A DNA stretch of 64,000 nt from Rhodanobacter sp. L36 (lineage in GTDB: Bacteria; Pseudomonadota; Gammaproteobacteria; Xanthomonadales; Rhodanobacteraceae), in contig NZ_LMUV01000002.1 in assembly GCF_009765755.1 (NCBI RefSeq), positions 186,001 to 250,000 on the forward strand, read 5' to 3'. The notes below the pieces were generated by a model. The model was given only the letters and a program-made list of their open reading frames with translations. It had not been told where the DNA came from and did no database searches. Made by a program: the position numbers and the translations under genes. Of the stretch, positions 1-10,212 are shown one piece after another. The number at the start of each line of letters is the position of its first letter. Position 1 is the stretch's first letter.

Positions 1-242
1 AGCAGGATCATCACGCCGCCCATGGTCGGCGTACCCGCCTTGATCAGATGGGTTTGCGGACCGTCGCTGCGCACCACCTGGCCCGCCTTCAATGCAGCGA
101 GCTTGCGGATCAGCGCAGGACCCAGCAGCAATGCCACTGCAAGCGCAGTGAGCGCGGCCATGATCGTGCGGAAGGTGATGTACTGGAAAAGATGCGGCGC
201 AGTGAAATGCCGTGCCATCCAGTCTGCCAGTTCAAGCAGCAT
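1..242 (-). CDS. mraY: Phospho-N-acetylmuramoyl-pentapeptide transferase, N-terminal part (runs off the window)
   Basis: Only the first 80 codons are in the window; the gene continues past position 1. The N-terminus reads [13 protein letters not shown] followed by a hydrophobic helix, then GTPTMGG, the conserved early MraY motif. MraY is the inner-membrane enzyme that makes lipid I from UDP-MurNAc-pentapeptide and undecaprenyl phosphate. Its ATG (240-242) lies inside the end of murF, an 11-base overlap, so translation of the two is probably coupled. It is the seventh gene of the minus-strand dcw run, in the usual order after murF. Confidence 0.93.
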   Translation of the reverse strand, partial: MLLELADWMARHFTAPHLFQYITFRTIMAALTALAVALLLGPALIRKLAALKAGQVVRSDGPQTHLIKAGTPTMGGVMIL

Positions 243-1614
243 CGAATACCCTCCCCTCGTGCTGCCTGCCGTTTTCGGTTGGACGTCCAAACGCCCGCGC
301 GACGTCTTCCATGCCGGCCGAGCGCGAGCCCTTGATCAGACAGGTGACGCCCGCGTGCACGCGCGCCTTGAGCGCGTGAATGAGTGCGGCCTTGTCGCCG
401 AAATGTTCAGCGCCGTTACCGAATGCTTCGACCGTGGCTTCGCCGAGCGGACCGATGGCGAACAGGCGATCGACGCCGCGTTCGCGTGCAAGTTTGCCGA
501 TGTCTGCATGCAATTCACGCGCGTGATCACCGAGTTCGGCCATGTCGCCCAGCACCAGCCAGCGCTCACCGCCAGCGAGCATCAAGGTGTCGATCGCCGC
601 GGCCATCGAACTGGGGTTGGCGTTGTAGCTGTCGTCGATCAACGTCCAGCCGCCGTCCATCGTTTCGAGGCGTAACCGCCCGGAAACGCCGACGACCTGT
701 TCGAGGCCGGTGACGATCGTGTCCAGCGGCACCTTGAGCGCGAGCGCGACGGCCGCGGCGGCGAGCGCGTTGGCGATGTTGTGCCGGCCCGGCAAAGGCA
801 GCGAGACTTCGGCATCGCCTTGTGGCGTGCTCAGCACGAAACGCGAGCCGTCCAGCCGCTGCTCGAGGATGTCCGCGCCGATGTCAGCGCGATGACCCAG
901 CCCGAAACGAAGCATCGTGCGTCCGGCAGCAAGACCACCGAAGAAATTCGCGAATGCATCATCCGCGTTGATGATCGCCACGCCGTCGACCGGCAGCGCC
1001 TGATACATCGCACCCTTGGTTTCGGCGACGCCTTCGATGCTGCCCATGCGCGCAAGATGCGCCGGCGCAATGAGCGTGACGAGGCCGACATCGGGCCGCG
1101 CAATGGCTGCGAGGTACGCGATGTCGCCGAGCTTGCCGGCACCCATTTCCAGCACGGCGTATTCGGTATCCTGAGGCATGGAAAGCAATGTCAGAGGCAG
1201 CCCGAGCTCATTGTTGTAGTTGCCCGAGCTGACGTGCGTGCGGCCGTGACGCGACAGGATCGAGGCGACCAGTGTCTTGACCGTGGTCTTGCCATTGGAG
1301 CCGGTGATGCCGACCACGCGCACGTGGCGTTGAGCACGTACCGCGCTGGCCAGATCGCCCAGCGCCAACGTCGCATCGCCGACCAGTACTTGCGGAAGCG
1401 CGCTTTCCACTTTGCGCGTAACCAGCGCAGCGACCGCACCGCGCGCTGCAGCTTCGGCGAGGTAGTCGTGGCCGTCGACGCGTTCGCCCTTGATCGCCAC
1501 GAACATGTCGCCGGGTTTCACTTGGCGCGTATCGATGGCGACGCCGGTCACTTCGACGTCGGCACCGAGCAGTTGTCCGTGCGTCCATACCGCAATCATG
1601 TTCAACGGCATCAT
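232..1614 (-). CDS. murF: UDP-MurNAc-tripeptide--D-Ala-D-Ala ligase MurF
   Basis: This Mur ligase adds D-Ala-D-Ala to UDP-MurNAc-tripeptide in the cytoplasm, the last soluble step of peptidoglycan precursor synthesis. The product is 460 residues, close to the usual 450. The N-terminal substrate domain contains the [17 protein letters not shown] block. The central ATPase domain has the P-loop GSNGKTT at residues 105-111, and the C-terminal ligase domain includes [10 protein letters not shown]. Its ATG overlaps the murE stop (ATGA at 1611-1614). A second in-frame ATG follows immediately, so the exact start is uncertain by one codon. Confidence 0.97.
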   Translation of the reverse strand: MMPLNMIAVWTHGQLLGADVEVTGVAIDTRQVKPGDMFVAIKGERVDGHDYLAEAAARGAVAALVTRKVESALPQVLVGDATLALGDLASAVRAQRHVRVVGITGSNGKTTVKTLVASILSRHGRTHVSSGNYNNELGLPLTLLSMPQDTEYAVLEMGAGKLGDIAYLAAIARPDVGLVTLIAPAHLARMGSIEGVAETKGAMYQALPVDGVAIINADDAFANFFGGLAAGRTMLRFGLGHRADIGADILEQRLDGSRFVLSTPQGDAEVSLPLPGRHNIANALAAAAVALALKVPLDTIVTGLEQVVGVSGRLRLETMDGGWTLIDDSYNANPSSMAAAIDTLMLAGGERWLVLGDMAELGDHARELHADIGKLARERGVDRLFAIGPLGEATVEAFGNGAEHFGDKAALIHALKARVHAGVTCLIKGSRSAGMEDVARAFGRPTENGRQHEGRVFDAA

Positions 1615-3116
1615 GCGCGCGCCTCCCCGGTCATCCGTTCCAGCGCTGTTCTTGCGACGGCCATGTCGTCGAACGGACGCCTGCCTTCGGCACCGTCCTG
1701 ATAGGTTTCGTGACCCTTGCCGGCGATCAGCACAACATCGCTCGGCTCGGCGATCGTCAACGCATGCGCGATCGCCCGCGCGCGATCGCGCTCGACGCTC
1801 ATCGTTGTAGCGGCACCCATACCGCTCACGATCTGCGCCACGATGGCGTCGCCATCTTCACCACGCGGGTTGTCGTCGGTAACGATCGCGATGTCGGCGA
1901 GCCGCGCAGCGATCGCGCCCATCAGCGGGCGCTTGCCGGCATCGCGCTCGCCGCCGCAACCGAACACGCAGATCAGCCGGCCGGCGCAATGCGGACGCAA
2001 TGCGGAAAGCGCCTGCTCGAGCGCGTCCGGCGTGTGCGCGTAGTCGACGACGATCAGTGGAACGTTGCCCGATCCGCCGAGGCGGTTCATACGTCCATTC
2101 ACTGGCTGCAACGCTTCGGCTGCTTCGACGATGCGCTCGAACGGCGCGCCGAGTGCACCAAGGCAGCCGACCACCGCGAGCAGGTTCGCCACGTTGAAGC
2201 GCCCGAGCAGCGCACTGCGAATCGGCCGCGATCCCCACGGTGTATCGAGCTCGAACGCAAGACCTTCGGACGAAGTAACGATGGTCGTGGCAGTGATGTC
2301 TGCCGAGTGATCGCCTGTCGCGCTGAAGCGCAGCAACGTCGCGCCTGGCGAGAGTCGCGTGACGAGCTCCTGGCCGAAGGCATCGTCGACGTTGATCACG
2401 GCGGTTTTCAGATTCGGCCATCCAAACAACTTGGCCTTGGCATCGCCATACGCCTGCATGGTGCCGTGGTAATCGAGGTGATCGCGAGTGAGGTTGGTGA
2501 AGGCTGCGACTTCGAAACCCACTGCACCGACACGTCCCTGTTCAAGCGCATGCGACGAAACTTCCATCGCCACATGGCTTGCGCCGGCGTCGCGGAATTC
2601 GGCGAGCAGGCGCTGCACGCTGATCGCATCCGGCGTGGTGCGTTCGCCGTCGTTCAACTGACCGTAGAGACCCGCGCCAAGCGTGCCAATGGTGGCCGCG
2701 CGATGACCCAGCCATTCCAGCGCCTGCGCCAACAGTTGCACAGTCGAAGTTTTGCCATTCGTGCCGGTGACGCCGACCACGCGCAACGCTCCCGATGGTT
2801 GACCATAGAAACGTGCAGCGATCGCGCCGACCTGTGCTTGGAGGTTGTCGATCCACAGCACCGGCACGTCCAGCGATATGTCCGCCGGTGCCGGCGTTTC
2901 GGCCAGCACCACGCGCGCGCCACGCGCCACCGCGCCGGCTGCAAACACAATGCCGTGATCACGCGTACCGCGCAGCGCGAAGAACGCATCGCCCGGTTGC
3001 ACCTGTCGCGAATCGAGCGCCAGCCCGGAAATTTTCAAACCGACATCGGGCAGATTTGCGACGACGTTGCCGATGACGTCAGAAAGAAGCAACTCATGCA
3101 GGGGACGCAACGTCAT
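1611..3116 (-). CDS. murE: UDP-MurNAc-L-Ala-D-Glu--meso-DAP ligase MurE
   Basis: MurE adds the third residue of the stem peptide. The product is 501 residues, the family size. The ATP loop GTNGKTS is at residues 118-124 and the metal/substrate region contains HVAMEVSSHAL. The DNPR motif at 415-418 is the signature of meso-diaminopimelate-specific enzymes rather than lysine-specific ones, as expected for a Gram-negative bacterium. Both ends overlap their neighbours by 4 bases (ATGA with ftsI upstream and murF downstream), which fits a tightly coupled operon. Confidence 0.97.
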   Translation of the reverse strand: MTLRPLHELLLSDVIGNVVANLPDVGLKISGLALDSRQVQPGDAFFALRGTRDHGIVFAAGAVARGARVVLAETPAPADISLDVPVLWIDNLQAQVGAIAARFYGQPSGALRVVGVTGTNGKTSTVQLLAQALEWLGHRAATIGTLGAGLYGQLNDGERTTPDAISVQRLLAEFRDAGASHVAMEVSSHALEQGRVGAVGFEVAAFTNLTRDHLDYHGTMQAYGDAKAKLFGWPNLKTAVINVDDAFGQELVTRLSPGATLLRFSATGDHSADITATTIVTSSEGLAFELDTPWGSRPIRSALLGRFNVANLLAVVGCLGALGAPFERIVEAAEALQPVNGRMNRLGGSGNVPLIVVDYAHTPDALEQALSALRPHCAGRLICVFGCGGERDAGKRPLMGAIAARLADIAIVTDDNPRGEDGDAIVAQIVSGMGAATTMSVERDRARAIAHALTIAEPSDVVLIAGKGHETYQDGAEGRRPFDDMAVARTALERMTGEARA

Positions 3117-4927
3117 GGCGTCGGGTCCTCCACCACATCGTCGTCAACAGGCTCGTCAGCTTTCGGCTTGCTTCCGACCAACCCCCCCTGACCCTGCAGC
3201 GGACCGCCGACATACCACCGACCGATGTTGTCCGGCGGCACATCAAGCAAGCGCAGCGCGCCGTCCATCACACGCGAAAATACCGGGCCGGATACCAGCG
3301 CGCCGTAGTAGCTGCCCTTCTGTGGATCGTCGACGATGACCACGCCGACCAGCCGCGGATTGCTCGCCGGCACGATACCCGCGAAGGCCGCCGTGTAATT
3401 GTTCTTGGAGTAGCCGCCGAGCGACGCCTTGTGCGCGGTGCCGGTCTTGCCGGCCACCATGTAGTTGGCGATCTGCGCTTGCGGCGCGGTGCCGCCGGGT
3501 GCGGTGACCGTCTCCATCATGGTGACGATCTCGCCGGCGATCTGCGGCGTGATGATCGCCTTCGCGTCGTTGTCGACGCCCTTGATGAAAGTCGGCGTAT
3601 GCATCACGCCGCCATCGGCGATGGTCGCGTACGCATTGGCCAGTTGCAGCGCAGTCACGTTGAGGCCGTATCCGTAGCCCATGATCGCCTTGTCCAGCGG
3701 ACGCCAGTCGCGATCGGCGCGCAGCAGGCCCGCTGACTCACCGGGAAACCCGCTGTTGGTGCTGTTGCCGAAACCGAACGCGCGATACGTGTTGTACATG
3801 AGCTCGGTATCAAGCCCCATCGCGATATGCGCTGCGCCAACGTTGCTCGACTTGGTGATGACGCCGGTCGGCGAAAGCAGTCCGTAATTGTGCGTGTCGT
3901 GGATGTCGTGGCCTTGGAAAAACCAGTGACCGCCGGTGGTGTCGATCAACGGACTCGTCGGCGTGAAATTGCCGCTCGACAACGCCGCGCCCATCAGCAC
4001 CGGCTTGACGGTAGAGCCCGGTTCGAACACGTCGGTCATCGCGCGATTGCGACGCAGCGAGGGGTCGCTGCCGTTCACCGCGTTGGGGTTGTAGGTCGGC
4101 AGGTTGACCATGGCGAGCACTTCGCCGGTCGGCACGTCGAGGATCACGATCGAACCTGACGCGGCCTGCGATTTGTCGAGCGCTTCCTTCAACTCGCTGT
4201 ACGCGAGAAACTGGATGCGCCGATCGAGGCTGAGCGTGATGTTCTGCCCTTGCTTGGGCGCACGAATCTGCGCGACATCCTCGACCACGTGGCCCTTGCC
4301 ATCGCGGATCACCTGCTTGGCGCCCGGCTTGCCGGACAGCCAGTCGTCGTACGCGAGCTCGAGGCCCTCCTGGCCGTGGTCGTCGATATTGGTGAAGCCG
4401 AGCACATGCGCGGTCACGTCACCGGACGGGTAATAGCGCTTGAATTCGCGCTGGCCATCGATGCCCGGAATGTTGAGATCGAGGATCGCCTGCGCTGCAT
4501 CCGGTCGCATCTGCCGGCGCAGATAAATGAATTCACGATCGGAGCGTTCGGCCAGTCGGTCTTTCAGTTCGCCGGCATCGACGCCCAGCGCGGTGGCGAG
4601 TGCCGGAATGCGGTCTTCGTTTTCCAGCACCTGCGACGGGTCCGCCCAGATCGACATCACCGGCGTGGAGACCGCGAGCGGCTCGCCGTTGCGATCGAAG
4701 ATGGTGCCGCGCGACACCGGAATTTTCATCTCGCGCAGGAAACGCGCGTCACCCTGTTTCTGATAGAACTGCTTGCGCACGACCTGCAGATCGAAAGCCC
4801 GCGCCATCAGCCCGATCGACGCCGCAGCCAGCAGCCCGACCACCACCACCATGCGCTTGCGCGCACTCGGTCCGGACGCGTGGCGACGGCCTTGTTTTGG
4901 AGCGGGAGTGCGGTTGCGCCAGCTCAT
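3113..4927 (-). CDS. ftsI: Peptidoglycan D,D-transpeptidase FtsI (PBP3)
   Basis: FtsI is the septum-specific transpeptidase that crosslinks peptidoglycan at division. I chose the ATG at 4925-4927 (MSWRNRTP), which overlaps the ftsL stop as ATGA. The open frame runs further upstream, but through ftsL in another frame. The protein is 604 residues: a short cytoplasmic basic tail, one membrane anchor at about 26-45, the dimerisation domain, and the transpeptidase domain. The three penicillin-binding motifs are intact: STVK at 305-308, SSN at 360-362 and KTG at 494-496. The tail after 580 is acidic and low in complexity. Confidence 0.96.
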   Translation of the reverse strand: MSWRNRTPAPKQGRRHASGPSARKRMVVVVGLLAAASIGLMARAFDLQVVRKQFYQKQGDARFLREMKIPVSRGTIFDRNGEPLAVSTPVMSIWADPSQVLENEDRIPALATALGVDAGELKDRLAERSDREFIYLRRQMRPDAAQAILDLNIPGIDGQREFKRYYPSGDVTAHVLGFTNIDDHGQEGLELAYDDWLSGKPGAKQVIRDGKGHVVEDVAQIRAPKQGQNITLSLDRRIQFLAYSELKEALDKSQAASGSIVILDVPTGEVLAMVNLPTYNPNAVNGSDPSLRRNRAMTDVFEPGSTVKPVLMGAALSSGNFTPTSPLIDTTGGHWFFQGHDIHDTHNYGLLSPTGVITKSSNVGAAHIAMGLDTELMYNTYRAFGFGNSTNSGFPGESAGLLRADRDWRPLDKAIMGYGYGLNVTALQLANAYATIADGGVMHTPTFIKGVDNDAKAIITPQIAGEIVTMMETVTAPGGTAPQAQIANYMVAGKTGTAHKASLGGYSKNNYTAAFAGIVPASNPRLVGVVIVDDPQKGSYYGALVSGPVFSRVMDGALRLLDVPPDNIGRWYVGGPLQGQGGLVGSKPKADEPVDDDVVEDPTP

Positions 4928-5196
4928 CAACGCAGCAACCGGATGTCTTGTGGATTGGGATTGAACATGGCTAGTTTCTGGCGTGCCTCGTCGTCGATGC
5001 GACGCGGCTCGGCATGCGTGGCTTGCTCCAGTTCGAGCTTGCCGTATTCGATGTTGATTTCGTCGCGCTGGTTCTGCAGTTGCGTGAGGCTCACGAACAG
5101 CACGCGGCTTTCGTGGCGCGTCCACACCACGCCGACTGCGCTGCCAAGCACGGCCGCGAGCAGCATCAGCAGGAACACGGCGCCGATGAACTTCAT
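4927..5196 (-). CDS. ftsL: Cell division protein FtsL
   Basis: This 89-residue bitopic protein has a very short cytoplasmic N-terminus, a membrane helix at about 4-24, and a periplasmic region with heptad-like [20 protein letters not shown]. That layout is typical of FtsL, which forms the FtsQLB subcomplex and helps activate FtsWI. Sequence conservation in this family is low, so the identification rests on size, topology and position between rsmH and ftsI. Start and stop both overlap neighbours by 4 bases. Confidence 0.93.
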   Translation of the reverse strand: MKFIGAVFLLMLLAAVLGSAVGVVWTRHESRVLFVSLTQLQNQRDEINIEYGKLELEQATHAEPRRIDDEARQKLAMFNPNPQDIRLLR

Positions 5197-6191
5197 GCGT
5201 GCGCCCCCTCACGTGGGGAGTGCACGGATTCATCCGCGACGGATAATTTCTCAGCCACCCGCAGCACGGCAGAACGTGAGCGCGGATTCGCGGCGATTTC
5301 ATCGTCCGATGGAAAAATCGCCTTGCCGACAGCGCGAAGACGTGCGGGCGATTCCATCACCGGCGGACCGCGACGATTGTTCTTGATGCGACCTGACTGG
5401 TCGCGAATGAACATCTTTACTGCGCGATCTTCCAGCGAATGGAAGCTGATCACCGAAAGGCGACCGCCAACGTTGAGGCGTTCGAGCGCGGCGCTCAGCC
5501 CCCGATCCAGCGCGTCGAGTTCGCCATTCACGCGAATGCGCAGCGCCTGGAAGCTGCGCGTGGCCGGATGCTTGCCCGGTTCGCGACGGCCCACGATGCG
5601 CTCGATCAGTGCAGCAAGTTGACCCGTGCGGGTGAATGGCGTGGCTTCGCGATCCTCGACGATGGCCCGAGCGATACGGCGGCTGTGCCGCTCTTCGCCA
5701 AACCGCCACAGCACGTCCGCGATCTCGCGTTCGTCCGCGTTGGCCAGAAAATCCGCCGCGCTTTCGCCTTGCGATGTATCCATACGCATGTCGAGGTCGG
5801 CGTCGGCCATGAAGCTGAAACCGCGGGCGGCTTCGTCCAGTTGCGGCGACGAAACGCCGAGATCGAGCAGCACGCCATCAAGACCGGGCGCGGTTTCATT
5901 CCACTCGCCGAGGGTGGAGAAATTCGCGTGGCGGATCGACACGCGCGGATCGTCGGCGAACTCGGCCTGTGCGGCGGCGATCGCCTGCGGGTCACGATCC
6001 ATCAACAACAGGCGACCATCGGAACCGAGGCACGCCAGCACGGCGCGGGCATGGCCACCGCGACCGAATGTTCCATCGAGATAACGCCCGCCAGGTTGCA
6101 CGGACAGGCCCTCCACCGCTTCACCCAGCATCACCGGGATGTGCCGCAATTGCTGCTCGGCCACGCCGCACTCCCGCTCCCGTCCCGCCAT
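5193..6191 (-). CDS. rsmH: 16S rRNA (cytosine(1402)-N4)-methyltransferase RsmH
   Basis: RsmH (formerly MraW) methylates N4 of C1402 in the ribosomal P site using SAM. The product is 332 residues, slightly longer than usual because about 15 residues precede the conserved [13 protein letters not shown]. The SAM-binding segment [13 protein letters not shown] is near residues 38-50, followed by [21 protein letters not shown] and, near the C-terminus, [14 protein letters not shown], all family hallmarks. It begins 13 bases after the mraZ stop. The ribosome binding site is weak, so it may be translated from mraZ read-through. Confidence 0.96.
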   Translation of the reverse strand: MAGRERECGVAEQQLRHIPVMLGEAVEGLSVQPGGRYLDGTFGRGGHARAVLACLGSDGRLLLMDRDPQAIAAAQAEFADDPRVSIRHANFSTLGEWNETAPGLDGVLLDLGVSSPQLDEAARGFSFMADADLDMRMDTSQGESAADFLANADEREIADVLWRFGEERHSRRIARAIVEDREATPFTRTGQLAALIERIVGRREPGKHPATRSFQALRIRVNGELDALDRGLSAALERLNVGGRLSVISFHSLEDRAVKMFIRDQSGRIKNNRRGPPVMESPARLRAVGKAIFPSDDEIAANPRSRSAVLRVAEKLSVADESVHSPREGAHA

Positions 6192-6204
6192 TCGCCGATC
6201 GCGC

Positions 6205-6651
6205 CTAAAGGCGCAATTCCGCCATTGCCTGAGTGATCTCGCTTTCCCCGATGGTCTGGCGAATCTTCTTCAGGTGCTCCTGTTCACTCCACAATTCGAA
6301 TTTGTCGCCCATGCCCAGCAGCACGGCTTTTTTGTCGATGCCGGTCGTCGCTCGCTGGCTTGCAGGCAGCAGAATGCGTGCGGCGCTGTCGGGTTCGACT
6401 TCCGCCGCCGCGCCGACCAGTTTCATCTGCATGTCGCGATGGGCTTTCACCACTTTGGACAATGCATTCACCTGATCGCGCACCTGCTCCCACACCGAAT
6501 GAGGAAACAGCCACAGGCAGCCCGATTCGAACGGGTTGTAGGTGAGCACCAGACGATTGCCGCACTCGCCCGCCACCGACTCGCGATACGCGGTCGGAAT
6601 GGCCAAGCGGCCTTTGTCGTCAACAGTGATGGCGGTTTCGCCTTGAAACAC
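6205..6651 (-). CDS. mraZ: Transcriptional regulator MraZ
   Basis: MraZ is a DNA-binding ring protein with tandem SpoVT/AbrB-like domains that represses its own dcw operon. I chose the GTG at 6649-6651 ([15 protein letters not shown]). It matches the usual MraZ N-terminus and has GGAG nine bases upstream; an in-frame ATG at 6723 would add 24 residues that read through the promoter and operator. The protein is then 148 residues, a normal length. Both domains carry the D-x3-R type motif (DDKGRLAIP and DSAARILLP). Putative binding repeats lie just upstream. Confidence 0.95.
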   Translation of the reverse strand: MFQGETAITVDDKGRLAIPTAYRESVAGECGNRLVLTYNPFESGCLWLFPHSVWEQVRDQVNALSKVVKAHRDMQMKLVGAAAEVEPDSAARILLPASQRATTGIDKKAVLLGMGDKFELWSEQEHLKKIRQTIGESEITQAMAELRL

Positions 6652-6660
6652 TCGGACAGA

Positions 6661-6695
6661 CTCCACTAAAACCCACGATTTCACACCGGAACCCA
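6661..6695 (-). promoter_or_regulatory. Putative MraZ operator: four TGGGT-like repeats at 10-base period
   Basis: Read on the minus strand, the pentamers TGGGT, TGTGA, TGGGT and TGGAG start exactly 10 bases apart (6695, 6685, 6675, 6665), each separated by 5 bases. The known MraZ site in other bacteria is a set of TGGGN repeats with 5-base spacers. The last repeat doubles as the ribosome binding site of mraZ. The first begins on the last base of the putative -10 element, so bound MraZ would cover the transcription start. Confidence 0.75.
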
Positions 6696-6723
6696 CGATA
6701 ATCTCGCCAGATGAGACTGTCAA
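6695..6723 (-). promoter_or_regulatory. Putative sigma70 promoter of the dcw cluster
   Basis: On the minus strand a perfect TTGACA (6718-6723) is followed by a 17-base spacer and TATCGT (6695-6700), a four-of-six match to TATAAT. It lies directly upstream of the MraZ-type repeats and about 45 bases before the mraZ start codon. It should drive mraZ and at least the overlapping genes through mraY. Confidence 0.7.
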
Positions 6724-6928
6724 GGGAATTTCGCTTGTGAATCAATGAGAAAGGCGAAGTTGTGACGGTAATTCCAGCGCTTTCTCATGAACCTGTTCAA
6801 GGTGTTTGAAAGCAAGGGATTTTTTGATTCGTGTCACAGAACATTCAAGTGCCACACCAAACAGCGGTGTGGGTTTTGACGTTCATTTGGCGACGATCGA
6901 TGCCGGTAGCGCCCAAAGCACGCAAGCA

Positions 6929-6958
6929 TCCCCGACGTGGATGTCGCCACGCCGGGGA
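6929..6958 (-). terminator. Hairpin downstream of rnpB, possible terminator
   Basis: A 12-base stem with one mismatch (6929-6940 paired with 6947-6958, six-base loop) lies about 17 bases beyond the 3' end of rnpB. It lacks a clean run of U on the minus strand, so termination is only suggested. The rest of 6724-6974 shows no coding signal. Confidence 0.4.
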
Positions 6959-6974
6959 CGAAAGGCTGTAAAGA

Positions 6975-7342
<368 letters not shown>

Positions 7343-7368
7343 TGCGAAGTGTACTCCACGCGCACGAC

Positions 7369-8196
7369 TCAGCCCTCGTAGAGCAGCTTGCGCGGCGCGC
7401 CGCTGATCGCCGCCGCCATCTTCGCCGCCTTCGCCGGCGGCAGTTCATCGCGAAGGATGGCGAAGATGCGCTGCCCTTCGGCCAGCTTCGCATCCGCTTC
7501 TTCGCCGCGACCGGCGACGAGGATCACGCACTCGCCACGCTGCTGGTCGGGATCGCTGGCGACACGCGCGGCCAGTTCAGCCAGCGGCTCGCCCAGCACC
7601 GTCTCGAACATCTTGGTGAGTTCTCGCGCGAGCACCGCTTCGCGCTCGGCGCCGAACACATCGCGCATGTCGGCCAAACTTTCAGCCACGCGATGCGACG
7701 ACTCATAAAAGATGACCGTGCGCGCATCACCGGCCAGTTCCTGCAGTCGCTGCCGACGACCCGTGGCCTTCGGCGGAAGAAACCCTTCGAACACGAAACG
7801 GTCACTCGGCAAACCTGCCACCGACAATGCCGCAATCGCTGCGCACGCACCCGGCACCGGAATGCAGCGCACATTCGCCGCAAGCGCTGCACGCACAAGA
7901 CGAAACCCTGGATCGCTGATCAACGGCGTACCCGCGTCCGAAATCAGCGCCACCGATTCGCCCGCAACAAGTCGCCGCACGATCGCGTCGACTGCATCGC
8001 GTTCGTTGTGTTCGTGCAACGCAATGAGTGGCGTATCGACACCGTGATGCACCAACAACGGTCGGCTGTGGCGCGTGTCCTCGGCGGCGATCACATCCAC
8101 CGCACGCAAGGTTTCGATGGCGCGGGCCGACAGGTCATCGCGGTGGCCGATCGGCGTGGCAACCACCCACAGGGCGCCGGGCTGAGCTGATGACAT
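7369..8196 (-). CDS. rsmI: 16S rRNA (cytidine(1402)-2'-O)-methyltransferase RsmI
   Basis: RsmI methylates the ribose of C1402, the same nucleotide RsmH modifies on its base. The ATG at 8194-8196 is preceded by AGGAG at a 7-base spacing and gives MSSAQPGALWVVATPIGHRDD and a 275-residue protein of normal length. Tetrapyrrole methylase-fold motifs are clear: VVATPIG at the N-terminus, EDTRHSRPLL, and LISDAGTPLISDPG in the SAM site. The divergent neighbour lpoA starts 81 bases away; this pairing is common in gammaproteobacteria (yraL-yraM). Confidence 0.96.
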   Translation of the reverse strand: MSSAQPGALWVVATPIGHRDDLSARAIETLRAVDVIAAEDTRHSRPLLVHHGVDTPLIALHEHNERDAVDAIVRRLVAGESVALISDAGTPLISDPGFRLVRAALAANVRCIPVPGACAAIAALSVAGLPSDRFVFEGFLPPKATGRRQRLQELAGDARTVIFYESSHRVAESLADMRDVFGAEREAVLARELTKMFETVLGEPLAELAARVASDPDQQRGECVILVAGRGEEADAKLAEGQRIFAILRDELPPAKAAKMAAAISGAPRKLLYEG

Positions 8197-8277
8197 TCGT
8201 GAACTCCTGCGCCGCGAGGTGGTGAATCGATCGGCTATGATCGCGCATCGACGTCCATGACGACCAAGGGATTTCTC

Positions 8278-10212
8278 ATGCGCCTCACGCGCCTGCCGCG
8301 CACTGCCGCGATCGGACTGCTGTTTTCCCTCGCGCTGGCTGCGTGTGTGCCCACCGTGGCGCCGCGCTCGGCTGCTGAAGTCGCCGCTGCGCAGGACGCC
8401 GCAACGCTCGCGCAACAAGGTCAGCTCGACCAGGCAGCACAGGCCTACCTCACGCTCGCTTCTCAATCGTCCGGCCACGCCGACAGCTACCGCCTGCTGG
8501 CCGCCGAAGCATGGCGACAGGAAGGCCAGATCCAGCGCACGTCGTCAGTGCTGTCGCAGATCAATCGGCAAAACCTCGTCGACGACGAACCCTTGCGCTT
8601 TGACCTGCTGCGCGCCGAACTTGCGCTCAGCCAGAACGATGCCGCCAGCGCATTGCGACTCACCACGCAACCCAATGTCGCCGTGCCCGCCGTGCTGCAA
8701 TTGCGGCTGCTGGAACTGCGTGCACGCGCCATGGCCACCAGTGGAGACAACTGGGGCGCCGCGCGCACACGCGTGGAGATGGACGACAAGTTGAACGGTT
8801 TCGATCACGAACAGAACCGCAAGCAGATCATCGGCCTGCTCACCAGGGTCGGTGCCGATCCACTCAAGCAGCGCGCCGCCGCGATGAAACCCGGCGACCG
8901 GATGCTCCCTTGGATCAACGAAGCACTCACCCAGCTCGGCGTTGCCGTGGCGCGCCCCCAGCCGGATCTGCAACAACCGGTCGGCACGCTATTGCCCGGC
9001 GCCAACGCCAATGTGCGCGAGGGCTACAAGGCACCCGCGCAACTCGCGTTGCTGTTGCCGTCCGATGGCGATTTCGCCGCGGCCAGCGCATCCATTCGCG
9101 AAGGGTTCTTCGCCGCCTATATCGACGCCGGCCGCAACCACGCGCCGCGTCCCACCGTGCGCGTTTACGACAGCAAAGGCACAGGCGCTGGTGCTATCGC
9201 TGCTTACCAGCAAGCCACGACCGATGGCGCCAACCTGGTCGTCGGCCCACTCACACGCACCGAAGTCGCCGCCGTTGTCGGACAGAGCAGCCTGCCCATC
9301 GCGCTGCTCACGCTCAATCATCCCGACAACAAGAACCTGCCCGCCGCCAACACCAGCGAATTCGGCCTGCTGCCGGAATCCGAAGGCGCGCAGGCAGCCG
9401 ATCACATGATCGAACGCGGGCTGCGCCACGTTTATGTGCTCGTCTCCGGCGACGATTTCGCGCAGCGCGCGGCAGGCGCATTCAAGGCCGAGCTCGCTGC
9501 ACGCGGCGGCCAACTCGACACCATGGTCACCATCTCCAGCTTCACCAAGGCGATCAGCGGCCTCAATCTCCCCACCGGCAGCACCCCGACACCCGCGTCG
9601 AGCGCAAGCAGCGCACCGACCAGCGGTTCCAGCATCGGCAGCGCGCCGGTGGCGGCTATTGCCGATGACCGCGGCATCTTCATCAGCATGCGTCCCAAGC
9701 AGGCACGCCTGCTGCTGCCGCAACTGGCGGTCGCCAATGTGCACCTGCCGGTGTTCGCCACCTCGCACATCTACGACGGCCGCGACGACGCCACCGCCAA
9801 CGGCGACCTCAATGGTGTCGAATTCTGCGACTCGCCATGGATGTTCGACGCTCAGCCCGGCCTGCCCAGTCACGATGAGATCGGCACGCAGCTGGAATCC
9901 GCCAGCGGCGGCGCGGCGCGTCTGTTCGCCTTTGGCATGGACGCGTGGAATCTGGTGCCCTATCTCGACTGGTTGCGCGCGCACCCCGGCAGCTACCTGC
10001 CCGGCGCCAGCGGCCAACTTGCCGCCGACCAGTTCGGCCGAATCCGCCGCGTCCTCATCTGGGCGAAATTCCAGGACGGCATCGCGCACCCACTCAGCGG
10101 CGATCTGCAAACCAACGACGTGCCCGCCGATGCACCGCCGACCGGCGATGCGCCCGCATCCTCCACCACCGGCGCCGTGCCGGACAACACCAGCCAGCCC
10201 AACAGCCACTGA
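8278..10212 (+). CDS. lpoA: Penicillin-binding protein activator LpoA-like lipoprotein
   Basis: LpoA is an outer-membrane lipoprotein that activates PBP1A from the periplasmic side. The ATG at 8278 has AAGGGA seven bases upstream. It gives a signal peptide ending in the lipobox LAAC, with lipidated Cys23. An ATG 21 bases earlier has no ribosome site. The mature part has an N-terminal TPR-like region (about 30-240) and a C-terminal periplasmic-binding-fold LppC domain (about 260-600). A Ser/Pro/Ala-rich insert lies near residues 440-462. The length of 644 is typical. yraN follows with a one-base stop/start overlap. Confidence 0.9.
   Translation: MRLTRLPRTAAIGLLFSLALAACVPTVAPRSAAEVAAAQDAATLAQQGQLDQAAQAYLTLASQSSGHADSYRLLAAEAWRQEGQIQRTSSVLSQINRQNLVDDEPLRFDLLRAELALSQNDAASALRLTTQPNVAVPAVLQLRLLELRARAMATSGDNWGAARTRVEMDDKLNGFDHEQNRKQIIGLLTRVGADPLKQRAAAMKPGDRMLPWINEALTQLGVAVARPQPDLQQPVGTLLPGANANVREGYKAPAQLALLLPSDGDFAAASASIREGFFAAYIDAGRNHAPRPTVRVYDSKGTGAGAIAAYQQATTDGANLVVGPLTRTEVAAVVGQSSLPIALLTLNHPDNKNLPAANTSEFGLLPESEGAQAADHMIERGLRHVYVLVSGDDFAQRAAGAFKAELAARGGQLDTMVTISSFTKAISGLNLPTGSTPTPASSASSAPTSGSSIGSAPVAAIADDRGIFISMRPKQARLLLPQLAVANVHLPVFATSHIYDGRDDATANGDLNGVEFCDSPWMFDAQPGLPSHDEIGTQLESASGGAARLFAFGMDAWNLVPYLDWLRAHPGSYLPGASGQLAADQFGRIRRVLIWAKFQDGIAHPLSGDLQTNDVPADAPPTGDAPASSTTGAVPDNTSQPNSH

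Noticed and set aside
4928..5302. Upstream extension of ftsI to 729 residues
   Set aside because: The extra frame runs through ftsL and rsmH in another frame and lacks a ribosome site; the ATG at 4927 overlaps the ftsL stop and gives the normal FtsI length.
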